Origin: Rickettsiella sp.
GTDB taxonomy: Bacteria > Pseudomonadota > Gammaproteobacteria > Diplorickettsiales > Diplorickettsiaceae
Length of the DNA stretch: 15,782 bases
Assembly (NCBI GenBank): GCA_031119195.1
Contig: JAVHYG010000023.1
Location: 1 to 15,782, forward strand
Direction: 5' to 3'
The position numbers and the translations under genes were made by a program. The notes under the pieces were generated by a model. That model made no database searches. It was not told where the DNA came from and was given only the letters and a program-made list of their open reading frames with translations. Below, piece after piece: positions 1 to 6,900 of this stretch (positions within the stretch are counted from its first letter, which is position 1; every line of letters starts with the position of its first letter).

Positions 1-32
1 GTACTTAAGATAAGTTTACGTGATTAATTTGC

Positions 33-317
33 CTACTTATTTGGGGGAGAGCCATCAAAATTTACTTCTACTTGTTTCTTGCCATTAATAAAAAAAGCGA
101 AATCTATATCCGAGCGGGTAACTTTAAGAAACTCTGTTGAGAGGCCTAAGTTTTGAAAAATTTCCATTGACTTAGCCTGAATAGCAAATGCACGCGACTC
201 ACGTGCGCAGACTTTTTGCTTATCAATAATACGGAAATTGACACCTAATTTTAAGAGTTGGCATGCCATTGTTAAGCCTGTAGGGCCGGCGCCAACAATA
301 AGTATTTCTGTAGCCAT
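33..317 (-). pseudogene. Truncated FAD-dependent monooxygenase, N-terminal remnant
   Basis: The 94-residue product is the start of a PheA/TfdB/UbiH-type aromatic-ring flavin monooxygenase. A beta strand is followed by the dinucleotide-binding GAGPTG (residues 9-14), and the segment around 40-59 (ESRAFAIQ...IFQNLGL) matches the conserved region after the first FAD-binding unit. Full family members have roughly 400-550 residues, so the second FAD motif, substrate domain and active site are missing. The reading frame ends at a TAG well inside the window, so the loss is not an edge effect. In the +1 frame after the C-run (complement of 44-48) the reading is LMALPQ, resembling the LPQ motif that normally follows, and that frame also stops near position 6. 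I infer a decayed gene with a frameshift. A short expressed product cannot be excluded but would not be catalytic. Confidence 0.65.
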
Positions 318-390
318 CGTCTACTCTATCTAGTCTATGATTTAAAAATCGTAGTTCTTGCTTTGAAAATCTTCATCACACAATGAAAGC

Positions 391-420
391 ACTTGAAAAT
401 GCAATTTCGTATTTTCAAGT
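391..420. repeat. Perfect 10-bp palindromic hairpin upstream of psd
   Basis: ACTTGAAAAT at 391-400 is the exact reverse complement of ATTTTCAAGT at 411-420, with a 10-nt loop. No T-run follows on either strand, so it does not look like an intrinsic terminator. It lies in the 242-nt gap between the decayed monooxygenase and psd and may be an operator, an RNA leader stem or a repeat remnant. Confidence 0.5.
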
Positions 421-505
421 AAAAAATGGGTATAGATTAAAAAACTATAGATCTTTCGTTTCATGAAGTAAAATGTCCGCGATATAGAAGGAGGGGTAAT
501 CTATT

Positions 506-535
506 ATGATGCTGTTCTTACAGAGCTATTTTTAA
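506..535 (+). CDS. Possible 9-codon leader ORF upstream of psd
   Basis: A very strong Shine-Dalgarno sequence, AGGAGGGG at 489-496, is followed 9 nt later by ATGATG and a short frame reading MMLFLQSYF before TAA at 533-535. TGA and TAG follow in the same frame before the psd start, so it is not an N-terminal extension of psd. No function is recognised. It could be a translated leader peptide affecting psd, or the ribosome site could be a relic of a lost gene. Confidence 0.25.
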   Translation: MMLFLQSYF

Positions 536-548
536 TGACAACGAGAAT

Positions 549-554
549 AGGGGG
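549..554 (+). promoter_or_regulatory. Ribosome binding site that sets the psd TTG start
   Basis: AGGGGG lies 5 nt upstream of TTG at 560. A nearer ATG at 556 is out of frame, only 1 nt from the site, and leads to a stop after about 25 codons, so TTG is the better start. Confidence 0.6.
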
Positions 555-559
555 AATGT

Positions 560-1399
560 TTGCAAACTTTATTTCAATTTTTACTTCCACAACATTGTTT
601 ATCACGATTTGCTGGGTGGGTAGCTCAATGTGAACAACCTTGGATAAAAAATAGATTAATTAAAAATTTTATTAAAGAGTATCAAGTGGATATGAGTTTA
701 GCTGTAAAGGAAAGCCCTAATGAGTATAGAAACTTTAATGAATTTTTCACACGGGCTTTAAAGCCAGAAAAACGTCCTATTGCATCTCAAGCAGGATCGA
801 TTGTTTCTCCTGTGGATGGTTTTATTAGTCAATTAGGTAATATCCATCAAGGTCAGCTAATTCAAGCAAAAAATGTTGTTTATAATTTACAGACTTTATT
901 AGGAGGCTCAAAAGAGCTTGCTTCTCAGTTTCAACAGGGCAAATTTGCGACTTTTTATCTTTCACCCAAAGATTACCATCGTGTGCACATTCCCTATGCT
1001 GGAAAGTTACGTGAAATGATCTATGTGCCGGGCCGATTATTTTCGGTGAATCCGCGAACAACGTCTCAACTTCCTCAGCTATTTGTTCGCAATGAAAGAG
1101 TTATTACTTTATTTACAACGAGCGTTGGCCCTATGGCAATTATTTTAGTGGGTGCTATGTTAGTGGCCAATATTAGTACGGTATGGGAAGGCAATATTGC
1201 ACCAAATGCTTTGCGACAAATTCGTCATTGGCATTATACAGAAAATGCAGTCTCTCTTTGTAAAGGTGAAGAATTAGGACGGTTTCAATTAGGATCGACT
1301 GTAATTATTTTATTTCCTGCACACAGCATCCGTTGGTCTGAATGGCTTGCACCAGATAAAAAAGTTCAGTTTGGCGAATGCATAGGCCACATGCAATAA
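560..1399 (+). CDS. psd: Phosphatidylserine decarboxylase proenzyme
   Basis: Psd decarboxylates phosphatidylserine to phosphatidylethanolamine at the inner membrane using a pyruvoyl cofactor made by self-cleavage. The 279-residue length is close to the E. coli proenzyme, and the sequence is collinear with it. Visible signatures are SPVDG with Asp86, YHRVHIP with His140/His143, and LGST at 244-247. Cleavage before Ser246 would give the large beta and small alpha chains. Translation starts at a TTG preceded by AGGGGG. The partner pssA, which supplies the substrate, is about 5.5 kb downstream in this window. The thioesterase gene follows after 42 nt on the same strand, so they may be cotranscribed. 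Identification is firm; the start is less certain because the codon is rare and a decoy ATG overlaps the region. Confidence 0.96.
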   Translation: MQTLFQFLLPQHCLSRFAGWVAQCEQPWIKNRLIKNFIKEYQVDMSLAVKESPNEYRNFNEFFTRALKPEKRPIASQAGSIVSPVDGFISQLGNIHQGQLIQAKNVVYNLQTLLGGSKELASQFQQGKFATFYLSPKDYHRVHIPYAGKLREMIYVPGRLFSVNPRTTSQLPQLFVRNERVITLFTTSVGPMAIILVGAMLVANISTVWEGNIAPNALRQIRHWHYTENAVSLCKGEELGRFQLGSTVIILFPAHSIRWSEWLAPDKKVQFGECIGHMQ

Positions 1400-1441
1400 T
1401 AAGGTATACTTGTATTTTGGAAATAGAACATAGCTATTATC

Positions 1442-1936
1442 ATGACAACACAAACAGCAAAACCCGTTTCTGCGTCGGCTATTCATGATCATACTTATAA
1501 GATATTTCCCAACGATTTAAATTCTACTGAAACTGTATTTGGTGGCTTAATTATGGCGACACTCGATAGAGTAGCTTCTGTTGTAGCAGAGCGCCACAGT
1601 GGAAAATCTTGTGTGACTGCATCAGTAGATGCGATGCATTTTTTGCAACCGGCCAAACGGGGCGATATTTTAATCTTCCAAGCGTCGATTAATCGCAGTT
1701 GGCAAACGTCTATGGAAGTAGGTGTTCGAGTTTTAGCAGAAGATTACCGTACGGGCGAAAGACGACATATGGTTTCTGCCTATTTTACGTTTGTAGCTAC
1801 AGATGACAATGGGCGTAAAACTGTCGTTCCTCATGTCATTGCAGAAACAAAAGATGAAAAGCGTCGATATGAAGAAGCAGGCTATCGACGTGATCGCCGA
1901 AGGCAAGAAGCCGAAGAACGGCGTTTGAGAAGATAA
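1442..1936 (+). CDS. Hotdog-fold acyl-CoA thioesterase (YciA/BACH-like)
   Basis: This 164-residue protein hydrolyses acyl-CoA to free acid and CoA, judged by family. PNDLNSTETVFGGLIMATLD (23-42) matches the hotdog helix region of YciA and BACH-type enzymes, with Asp42 at the position of the catalytic Asp44 of H. influenzae YciA. The later segments HFLQPAKRGD, TSMEVGVRV and YFTFVATDDNGR are also typical. The C-terminus (about 136-164) is a highly charged Arg/Glu-rich tail, longer than the YciA core, probably helical and of unknown role. The ATG has only a weak upstream ribosome site. Chain-length specificity cannot be read from the sequence. It lies between psd and gloB on the same strand. Confidence 0.87.
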   Translation: MTTQTAKPVSASAIHDHTYKIFPNDLNSTETVFGGLIMATLDRVASVVAERHSGKSCVTASVDAMHFLQPAKRGDILIFQASINRSWQTSMEVGVRVLAEDYRTGERRHMVSAYFTFVATDDNGRKTVVPHVIAETKDEKRRYEEAGYRRDRRRQEAEERRLRR

Positions 1937-2009
1937 GTATTTTCAAGCTGATATTTACTTAAGAGGGATTTTATATACATCATTAAAATAGAAGAAATTG
2001 GAGATAGTA

Positions 2010-2798
2010 ATGCCTATTAAAGTGCTGCCCATTTTAGCTTTTAAAGATAACTACATTTGGTGTCTAATCAATGATAGAACAAATCATTGCATTATGGTTG
2101 ATCCAGGAGAAGCTAAATCTGTTTTAGCATTTCTTAAAGGCGCGAATGCTAAACACTTAAAACTTTCTTTGGATGCAATATTTATTACACATCACCATTG
2201 GGATCACACTAATGGTATAAAGGCGATTTTAAACACACATGCTGTTCCCGTCTATGGGCCAGCGAATGAAAAAATAATCGGAGTTTCTCATCCTGTGGAT
2301 GAAGAAAATGTAATCGAGTTGGCTGGTTGGCCTGTTTTTAAGGTCTTAGCTATTCCTGGTCATACACTCGGACATATTGCTTATTATGTAGAAGACTTGC
2401 TTTTTTGTGGCGATACCTTATTTTCTGCAGGATGCGGCCGATTATTTGAAGGCACCCCCGCACAAATGTTAAATTCTTTAAATAAACTTGCTTCCTTACC
2501 GGATGAAACAAAAGTTTATTGTGGCCATGAATATACACTCAACAATCTTCAGTTTGCCCAAATTGTTGAACCTAACAATATCAAGATTAAAGAACGTGCA
2601 GAGAAGGTTCGAGTATTACGTCAAAAAAATTTACCCAGTCTTCCGGCTAGCTTAGCAGATGAGCGGTTGATTAATCCTTTTTTGCGAACTACTAATCCTG
2701 ATATTATATTGAGAATTGAAAAACATAGAGGGAAGAGGTTAGAGGCCCCGGTTGAAGTATTTGCTTATCTTCGCAAATGGAAAAATAATTTCAAATAG
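2010..2798 (+). CDS. gloB: Hydroxyacylglutathione hydrolase (glyoxalase II)
   Basis: Glyoxalase II hydrolyses S-D-lactoylglutathione to D-lactate and glutathione, completing cytosolic methylglyoxal detoxification. The product has a metallo-beta-lactamase fold with the binuclear metal site: THHHWDH at 60-66 (HxHxDH), PGHTLGH with His118, CGDTLF with Asp135, and CGHEYT with His173. The C-terminal helical domain carries the NPFLR motif at 222-226. Its 262 residues are close to the usual 250-260. I chose ATG at 2010 over the in-frame TTG at 1998 because GGAG at 2000-2003 is placed correctly for the ATG and overlaps the TTG. It converges on the PH-domain gene with a 19-nt gap and no evident terminator. 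Confidence 0.95.
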   Translation: MPIKVLPILAFKDNYIWCLINDRTNHCIMVDPGEAKSVLAFLKGANAKHLKLSLDAIFITHHHWDHTNGIKAILNTHAVPVYGPANEKIIGVSHPVDEENVIELAGWPVFKVLAIPGHTLGHIAYYVEDLLFCGDTLFSAGCGRLFEGTPAQMLNSLNKLASLPDETKVYCGHEYTLNNLQFAQIVEPNNIKIKERAEKVRVLRQKNLPSLPASLADERLINPFLRTTNPDIILRIEKHRGKRLEAPVEVFAYLRKWKNNFK

Positions 2799-2817
2799 CA
2801 TTTATGTTTTATCTAGT

Positions 2818-3258
2818 CTATAAATTTAATTGTTCTTGAACTTTTTGACGAAACAATAAGGGATCAGGGACTGCCGGAAATAATTCACCTGAGCCACCAA
2901 CTCCTCTGATGCAGAGTGAGCCATAGTTTAAAAGACGGCCTAAAATACTTTGATTTACTTCTATTCCCTCTATACGAGTTAATAAGTTCTCAAACGAATA
3001 ACGACGAATAAAACCTAATTTAATAACTACACGCCGAGATGTAATTCCAAACTCCGAAGTAAAATAAACAATTACAGCAGAAATCCAGCCAATCAGCGCC
3101 ATCACTAATAAAATTATACCGATTAAATGAAGATCCCAATAAAAAATTAATAATCCAGCTAATAAACTGAAAAAAGGTTTAAAAAAAATGATCCAGTGAG
3201 GTCGGCAGCGATAAAATACTAATTCGTTAGCTGAAAGTGTTTGATCGATATAACTCAT
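2818..3258 (-). CDS. Membrane protein with bacterial PH (bPH_2/YdbS-like) domain
   Basis: This 146-residue protein has two adjacent hydrophobic segments (about residues 22-40 and 45-67). They are followed by a soluble domain with the pattern of bacterial PH domains: ITSRRVVIKLGFIRRY, then IEGIEVNQSILGRLLNYGSLCIRG, and a closing DPLLFRQKV. It is expected to be an inner-membrane protein with a cytoplasmic C-terminal domain. The family has no firmly known biochemical role. I chose ATG at 3258 rather than the in-frame ATG at 3273, because TGAGG lies 9 nt upstream of the former while the latter has no visible ribosome site. It converges with gloB and diverges from folB. Confidence 0.8.
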   Translation of the reverse strand: MSYIDQTLSANELVFYRCRPHWIIFFKPFFSLLAGLLIFYWDLHLIGIILLVMALIGWISAVIVYFTSEFGITSRRVVIKLGFIRRYSFENLLTRIEGIEVNQSILGRLLNYGSLCIRGVGGSGELFPAVPDPLLFRQKVQEQLNL

Positions 3259-3585
3259 AGAAAGAAGCCTCATATTTATTATTTATTTAGCAGCTATAGA
3301 TTGTCTGCTTTTTTCTGAGAAGCTGCAAGAAGAAAGCTGTGAAATGAAATCTAGAGTGCTAAGGCTCTTTCTTCAAAAGATATTTATGAAACTTGAAGCA
3401 CCTGTTTCAAGGGTCATCTTTGATATACCCATAGCCTCGAAATTGTGAATTCAAAATTTCAAGGTTATCTTTTCGCGACGGGTATTTTTAGGGAGGGGGA
3501 ATCGTTCGCAGTAAATTTAAAAAATCCCCATCAATTACGAGCGGTATATCTGGCCAAAAATAGCTTGATTTGCTAAGATGTGCGT
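3259..3585. other. Divergent intergenic region between the PH-domain gene and folB
   Basis: This 327-nt gap must hold the promoters of both flanking genes, but I see no convincing -35/-10 pair. It contains the long hairpin at 3425-3485 and a G-rich stretch, AGGGAGGGGG, near 3490-3499 that looks like a ribosome site but has no ATG, GTG or TTG suitably placed after it. I found no coding frame in either direction that resembles a protein. Confidence 0.6.
3425..3490 (+). repeat. Long interrupted hairpin followed by T-run, upstream of folB
   Basis: The outer arms ATACCC (3425-3430) and GGGTAT (3480-3485) pair. The inner arms 3431-3444 and 3455-3468 pair at 13 of 14 positions, including one G-U, around a 10-nt loop. 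The right side has an 11-nt bulge containing TCGCGA. TTTTTA follows the outer stem, so on the + strand it has terminator or attenuator geometry, about 100 nt before folB. It could equally be a dispersed palindromic repeat. Confidence 0.5.
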
Positions 3586-3951
3586 ATGTATTGTCGATTA
3601 ATATTAAAAAATCTTAACTTAGATGTGAAATTGGGTCAAACGGAAAAAGAGCGTTCCACAACTCAATCTGTTTTAGTAGAAATAAAGTTACAATTTACAG
3701 AAGTTCCCGCTGCTTGTATAACAGATAAGTTAAAGGATACATTCTGTTATGCTGTGCTTTCTCATAAGCTGCAGGAATTTTGTAACAACCGTTCTTTTAA
3801 ACTGATTGAATTTTTAAGTTATCAGATCTATCAATTTCTAAAGGATTACATAGCTAAAAAAACTTCCGAAAAAATAGATGTTTTTTTATATGTCACTAAA
3901 AATCCTCCGCTTAACAAGCTTGAGCAGTCTAGTTTTTCAATTAGTGATTAG
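3586..3951 (+). CDS. folB: Dihydroneopterin aldolase (folate biosynthesis)
   Basis: FolB cleaves 7,8-dihydroneopterin to 6-hydroxymethyl-7,8-dihydropterin and glycolaldehyde in the folate pathway. The 121-residue length fits this small T-fold enzyme. Visible family features are the LG...EKERSTTQ segment with Glu22, the DKLKDTFCYAVL block (48-59), LIE at 73-75 with Glu75 at the substrate-binding glutamate position, and the VTKNPP segment with Lys105 as the probable catalytic lysine. I use ATG at 3586; an in-frame GTG at 3580 would add two residues, and the ribosome site is weak for both. The sequence is fairly divergent, so a related FolX-type epimerase is a less likely alternative. The TAG stop coincides with the left end of an inverted-repeat element. 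Confidence 0.82.
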   Translation: MYCRLILKNLNLDVKLGQTEKERSTTQSVLVEIKLQFTEVPAACITDKLKDTFCYAVLSHKLQEFCNNRSFKLIEFLSYQIYQFLKDYIAKKTSEKIDVFLYVTKNPPLNKLEQSSFSISD

Positions 3952-4086
3952 GACGTGTTGACACGCACGATGATGGCTAAAAAGAGTTGTTTTTCTGTGT
4001 TTGGTTACGCATACTGTATGGCTCTGTTACGGCACTCAAAAAAACAATTTTTTTCTCGCCCAAGCCTAATCTTCAACGTGCCTTAA
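3948..4086. mobile_element. MITE-like inverted-repeat element, copy 1
   Basis: This 139-bp segment starts TTAGGACGTGTTGAC and ends CAACGTGCCTTAA. The ends are imperfect inverted repeats (9 of the outer 13 positions). It aligns along its length with the copy at 7760-7906, sharing GGCTAAAAAGA, GTTAC, ACTCAAAA and CAATTTTTTT in the same order. It has no coding capacity. A small central palindrome, CATAC-T-GTATG, is present. Its left end overlaps the folB stop codon. It is the more degenerate copy, so probably older. It may also fold into a long hairpin in the folB transcript. Confidence 0.75.
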
Positions 4087-4128
4087 TTTTTTGACTTAAA
4101 GTTTGTGTCTGTATTAACTTAATATTAA

Positions 4129-4158
4129 TTGAATCTGTATCATTTTTTTTCTTAAAAT
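4129..4158 (+). promoter_or_regulatory. Possible distal promoter of mutS
   Basis: TTGAAT (4129-4134) and TAAAAT (4153-4158) are separated by 18 nt, giving 4/6 and 5/6 matches to the sigma-70 consensus. It is plausible in AT-rich DNA but unproven. Confidence 0.3.
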
Positions 4159-4244
4159 TTGTCACTGCACTTTTTGTCTGAATTCCTCATCGTCTAATCG
4201 TATTCACATTTACTTTGTATTAAAGGGTAATATTATGTTGAAGT

Positions 4245-4273
4245 GAAATTAAATGAAATGTCTAAGGTATAAT
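4245..4273 (+). promoter_or_regulatory. Probable proximal promoter of mutS
   Basis: A perfect TATAAT -10 lies at 4268-4273, which would start transcription near 4280, about 26 nt before the mutS ATG. The -35 region at 4245-4250 (GAAATT) is a poor match. The call rests mainly on the -10 and its position. Confidence 0.45.
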
Positions 4274-4305
4274 TAAGTACTCAGATTGGATACACTATTA
4301 ATATT

Positions 4306-6900
4306 ATGAACAAAATACTGGATTTTTCCTTACATACACCTATGATACGTCAGTATCTTACTATAAAAGCAAAATATCCGGATAAGCTTTTATTTTATCG
4401 TATGGGGGATTTTTATGAATTATTTTTTGATGATGCAATTAAAGCAGCTAAATTATTAGATATAACGTTAACAAAACGTGGACAATCGGGTGGTAATCCC
4501 ATTCCCATGGCAGGTGTTCCTTTCCATAGTGTTGAAAGTTATTTAGCAAAGCTTATTAAACAGGGTGAAGCGGTCGCCATCTGCGAACAAATTTCTGATT
4601 CTGTTGCTGGCAAAGGACCGATGGAAAGGCGTGTAACGCGAATTATTACACCCGGTACGTTAAGTGATGAAGCATTATTAGAAGCTCGACAAACTAACCT
4701 TTTACTTGCTCTAACGCAGAAAGAAACAACATTTGGCCTAGCGCATCTCGACATGGGCAGTGGCCACTTTCATATTTTACAAGTTAATGGTGAAGAAGCA
4801 GTAGTTAGTGAATTAGCGCGACTTAATCCCATTGAATTATTAATCGACGAAACATTTAGTCTAGATTATTTACTAACGGCATATAAAAATGTACGTCGTC
4901 GACCTAGCTGGGAGTTTGATTTAACAACCGCCACGTATTGTCTAAGCCAACAGTTTCAAGCTCGTGATTTGAGTGGTTTCGATTGTCAAGATATGACTTT
5001 AGCAATTCAAGCGGCAGGATGTTTACTTAATTACGTAAAAGATACACAACAATCCGCTGTGCTAGCGCATATCCAGCCATTACGCATAGAGCGGCGTGAA
5101 GAAAGTGTTATCTTAGATGCTACGACGAGACGCAATTTAGAATTAACTGCCAATTTGCAGGGAGGAAAAAGTAATACATTGGCGTCTGTTATTGATAGAA
5201 CAGTTACACCCATGGGAAGTCGTTTGTTACATCGGTGGATACATAGCCCGCTACGAGAAATAGCTGTTATTCAAGAACGTCAAAAAGCTATTCAACGTTT
5301 ATTAAATACACAGGGTTATACAAATTTATCCTATATATTGCAAACTATCGGTGATCTTGAACGAATTATTACACGCATTGGATTAAAATCAGCAAGACCG
5401 CGTGACTTAGTCCAATTACGTTCGGCTTTAGCAAGTTTGCCAGATGTGCACAATAAGTTAGCTTGTCTATATCCCGTTGAAGAAAATGTAAAGGATGATT
5501 TACTTGTCCGTTTAAAACATGATATTAAACTTTTTCCTCAATTATTTTCCTTATTGCAGCGAGCTATTGTTGAGAGTCCACCTGTAATAACTCGTGAAGG
5601 GGGCGTCATTGCAAAAGGTTATCATCATGAATTGGATGAGCTACAACAACTCAGTGAAAATACCGGGCAATATCTTATCGATTTGGAAAAACGTGAGCGA
5701 GAACAATCCGGTATTAGCTCACTTAAAGTTGGTTTTAACCGTGTCCATGGTTATCATATTGAGATAAGCCGAAGTCAGGCAAAGAATGTGCCCCAGTATT
5801 ATATTCGTCGTCAGACTTTAACGAATGCAGAGCGCTTTATTACACCTGAATTGAAAGCGTTTGAAGATAAAGCACTGAGTGCACGTTCCAAAGCACTAAG
5901 TTTAGAAAAAAAACTCTATGATCAATTACTTGATCAATTACTAGTGTATCTACAGGATCTGCAAATCACTAGTGGTGCTTTGGCTCAATTAGATGTATTG
6001 GTATGTTTAAGTGAATGTGCAATGGCTTTTGATCTTGTATGTCCGCAATTAACAAACAAATCTGGTATCCATATCAAGGGCGGACGTCATTTGGTTATAG
6101 AGCAAGCAATTGAGGCTCACTTTGTTGCAAATGAATGTGAGCTGATGCCGCAACGACGTTTGTTAATTATTACCGGCCCTAATATGGGTGGTAAATCGAC
6201 CTACATGCGACAAACAGCTTTAATATGTTTGCTAGCCATGATAGGAAGCTTTGTTCCTGCTGAAAGTGCCATAATAGGACCACTTGATCGTATATTCACT
6301 CGCATCGGCGCTGCAGATGATTTGGCGGGCGGGTGTTCCACTTTTATGGTAGAAATGACAGAGACAGCGTCTATTTTACATAATGCCACTGAACAAAGTC
6401 TTGTTATTATGGATGAAATTGGGCGTGGTACGAGTACCTTCGATGGATTGGCGTTAGCTTTTGCTTGTGCAGAATATTTGGCAGAAACAATTAAATCTTA
6501 TACCTTATTTGCTACACATTATTTTGAGCTTACTGAGCTTGCCGAAAAAAAAGAGGGGGTAGTGAATTGTCATTTAAAAGCTATAGAACATGAAGATAAA
6601 ATAGTATTTTTATATACAGTCAATGAAGGACCAGCGGATCAAAGTTATGGCTTGCACGTGGCCCAGCTTGCTGGTGTTCCAAAACCTGTTATCCTTCGAG
6701 CTAAAGAGAAGCTAGCAACACTTGAACGAGAGACTAATTTTCTTAATAGACCACTTGATTTGCCACTATTCCCAGCTCATAAATCAAAAGTTCTTCAAGT
6801 CATAGAACTGCTGGAACGCACAGAACCTGATAATCTAGCGCCTAAAGAAGCACTTGAAATACTATATCGATTAAAATCCTTGCAAGGAATTGATGTATGA
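4306..6900 (+). CDS. mutS: DNA mismatch repair protein MutS
   Basis: MutS recognises base mismatches and small loops and, as an ATPase clamp, recruits MutL. The 864 residues match the usual length. The mismatch-reading Phe-X-Glu motif is at Phe36-Tyr37-Glu38, the same numbering as in E. coli. The connector, lever and clamp domains follow. The ATPase has Walker A GPNMGGKST at 624-632, Walker B MDEIGRGTST with Asp703-Glu704, and the FATHYFELTEL signature. A C-terminal tail ends in the usual EALEILYRLKSLQ helix, so the protein looks intact. The ribosome site is weak (GATTGGA, 4284-4290). The stop overlaps the pssA start by 4 nt (ATGA), implying translational coupling. Confidence 0.98.
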   Translation: MNKILDFSLHTPMIRQYLTIKAKYPDKLLFYRMGDFYELFFDDAIKAAKLLDITLTKRGQSGGNPIPMAGVPFHSVESYLAKLIKQGEAVAICEQISDSVAGKGPMERRVTRIITPGTLSDEALLEARQTNLLLALTQKETTFGLAHLDMGSGHFHILQVNGEEAVVSELARLNPIELLIDETFSLDYLLTAYKNVRRRPSWEFDLTTATYCLSQQFQARDLSGFDCQDMTLAIQAAGCLLNYVKDTQQSAVLAHIQPLRIERREESVILDATTRRNLELTANLQGGKSNTLASVIDRTVTPMGSRLLHRWIHSPLREIAVIQERQKAIQRLLNTQGYTNLSYILQTIGDLERIITRIGLKSARPRDLVQLRSALASLPDVHNKLACLYPVEENVKDDLLVRLKHDIKLFPQLFSLLQRAIVESPPVITREGGVIAKGYHHELDELQQLSENTGQYLIDLEKREREQSGISSLKVGFNRVHGYHIEISRSQAKNVPQYYIRRQTLTNAERFITPELKAFEDKALSARSKALSLEKKLYDQLLDQLLVYLQDLQITSGALAQLDVLVCLSECAMAFDLVCPQLTNKSGIHIKGGRHLVIEQAIEAHFVANECELMPQRRLLIITGPNMGGKSTYMRQTALICLLAMIGSFVPAESAIIGPLDRIFTRIGAADDLAGGCSTFMVEMTETASILHNATEQSLVIMDEIGRGTSTFDGLALAFACAEYLAETIKSYTLFATHYFELTELAEKKEGVVNCHLKAIEHEDKIVFLYTVNEGPADQSYGLHVAQLAGVPKPVILRAKEKLATLERETNFLNRPLDLPLFPAHKSKVLQVIELLERTEPDNLAPKEALEILYRLKSLQGIDV

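Noticed and set aside
3289..3315. AGCAG...CTGCT stem followed by T-run as a terminator
   Set aside because: Only 5 bp of stem with an 11-nt loop, and no + strand gene ends nearby.
4091..4117. TTGACT/TATTAA as a promoter just right of element copy 1
   Set aside because: The spacer is only 15 nt; the candidates at 4129-4158 and 4245-4273 fit better.
4539..4754. Minus-strand open frames inside mutS (also 5031-5213 and 6201-6389)
   Set aside because: They are shadows of a fully intact mutS reading frame with no ribosome sites or family features.
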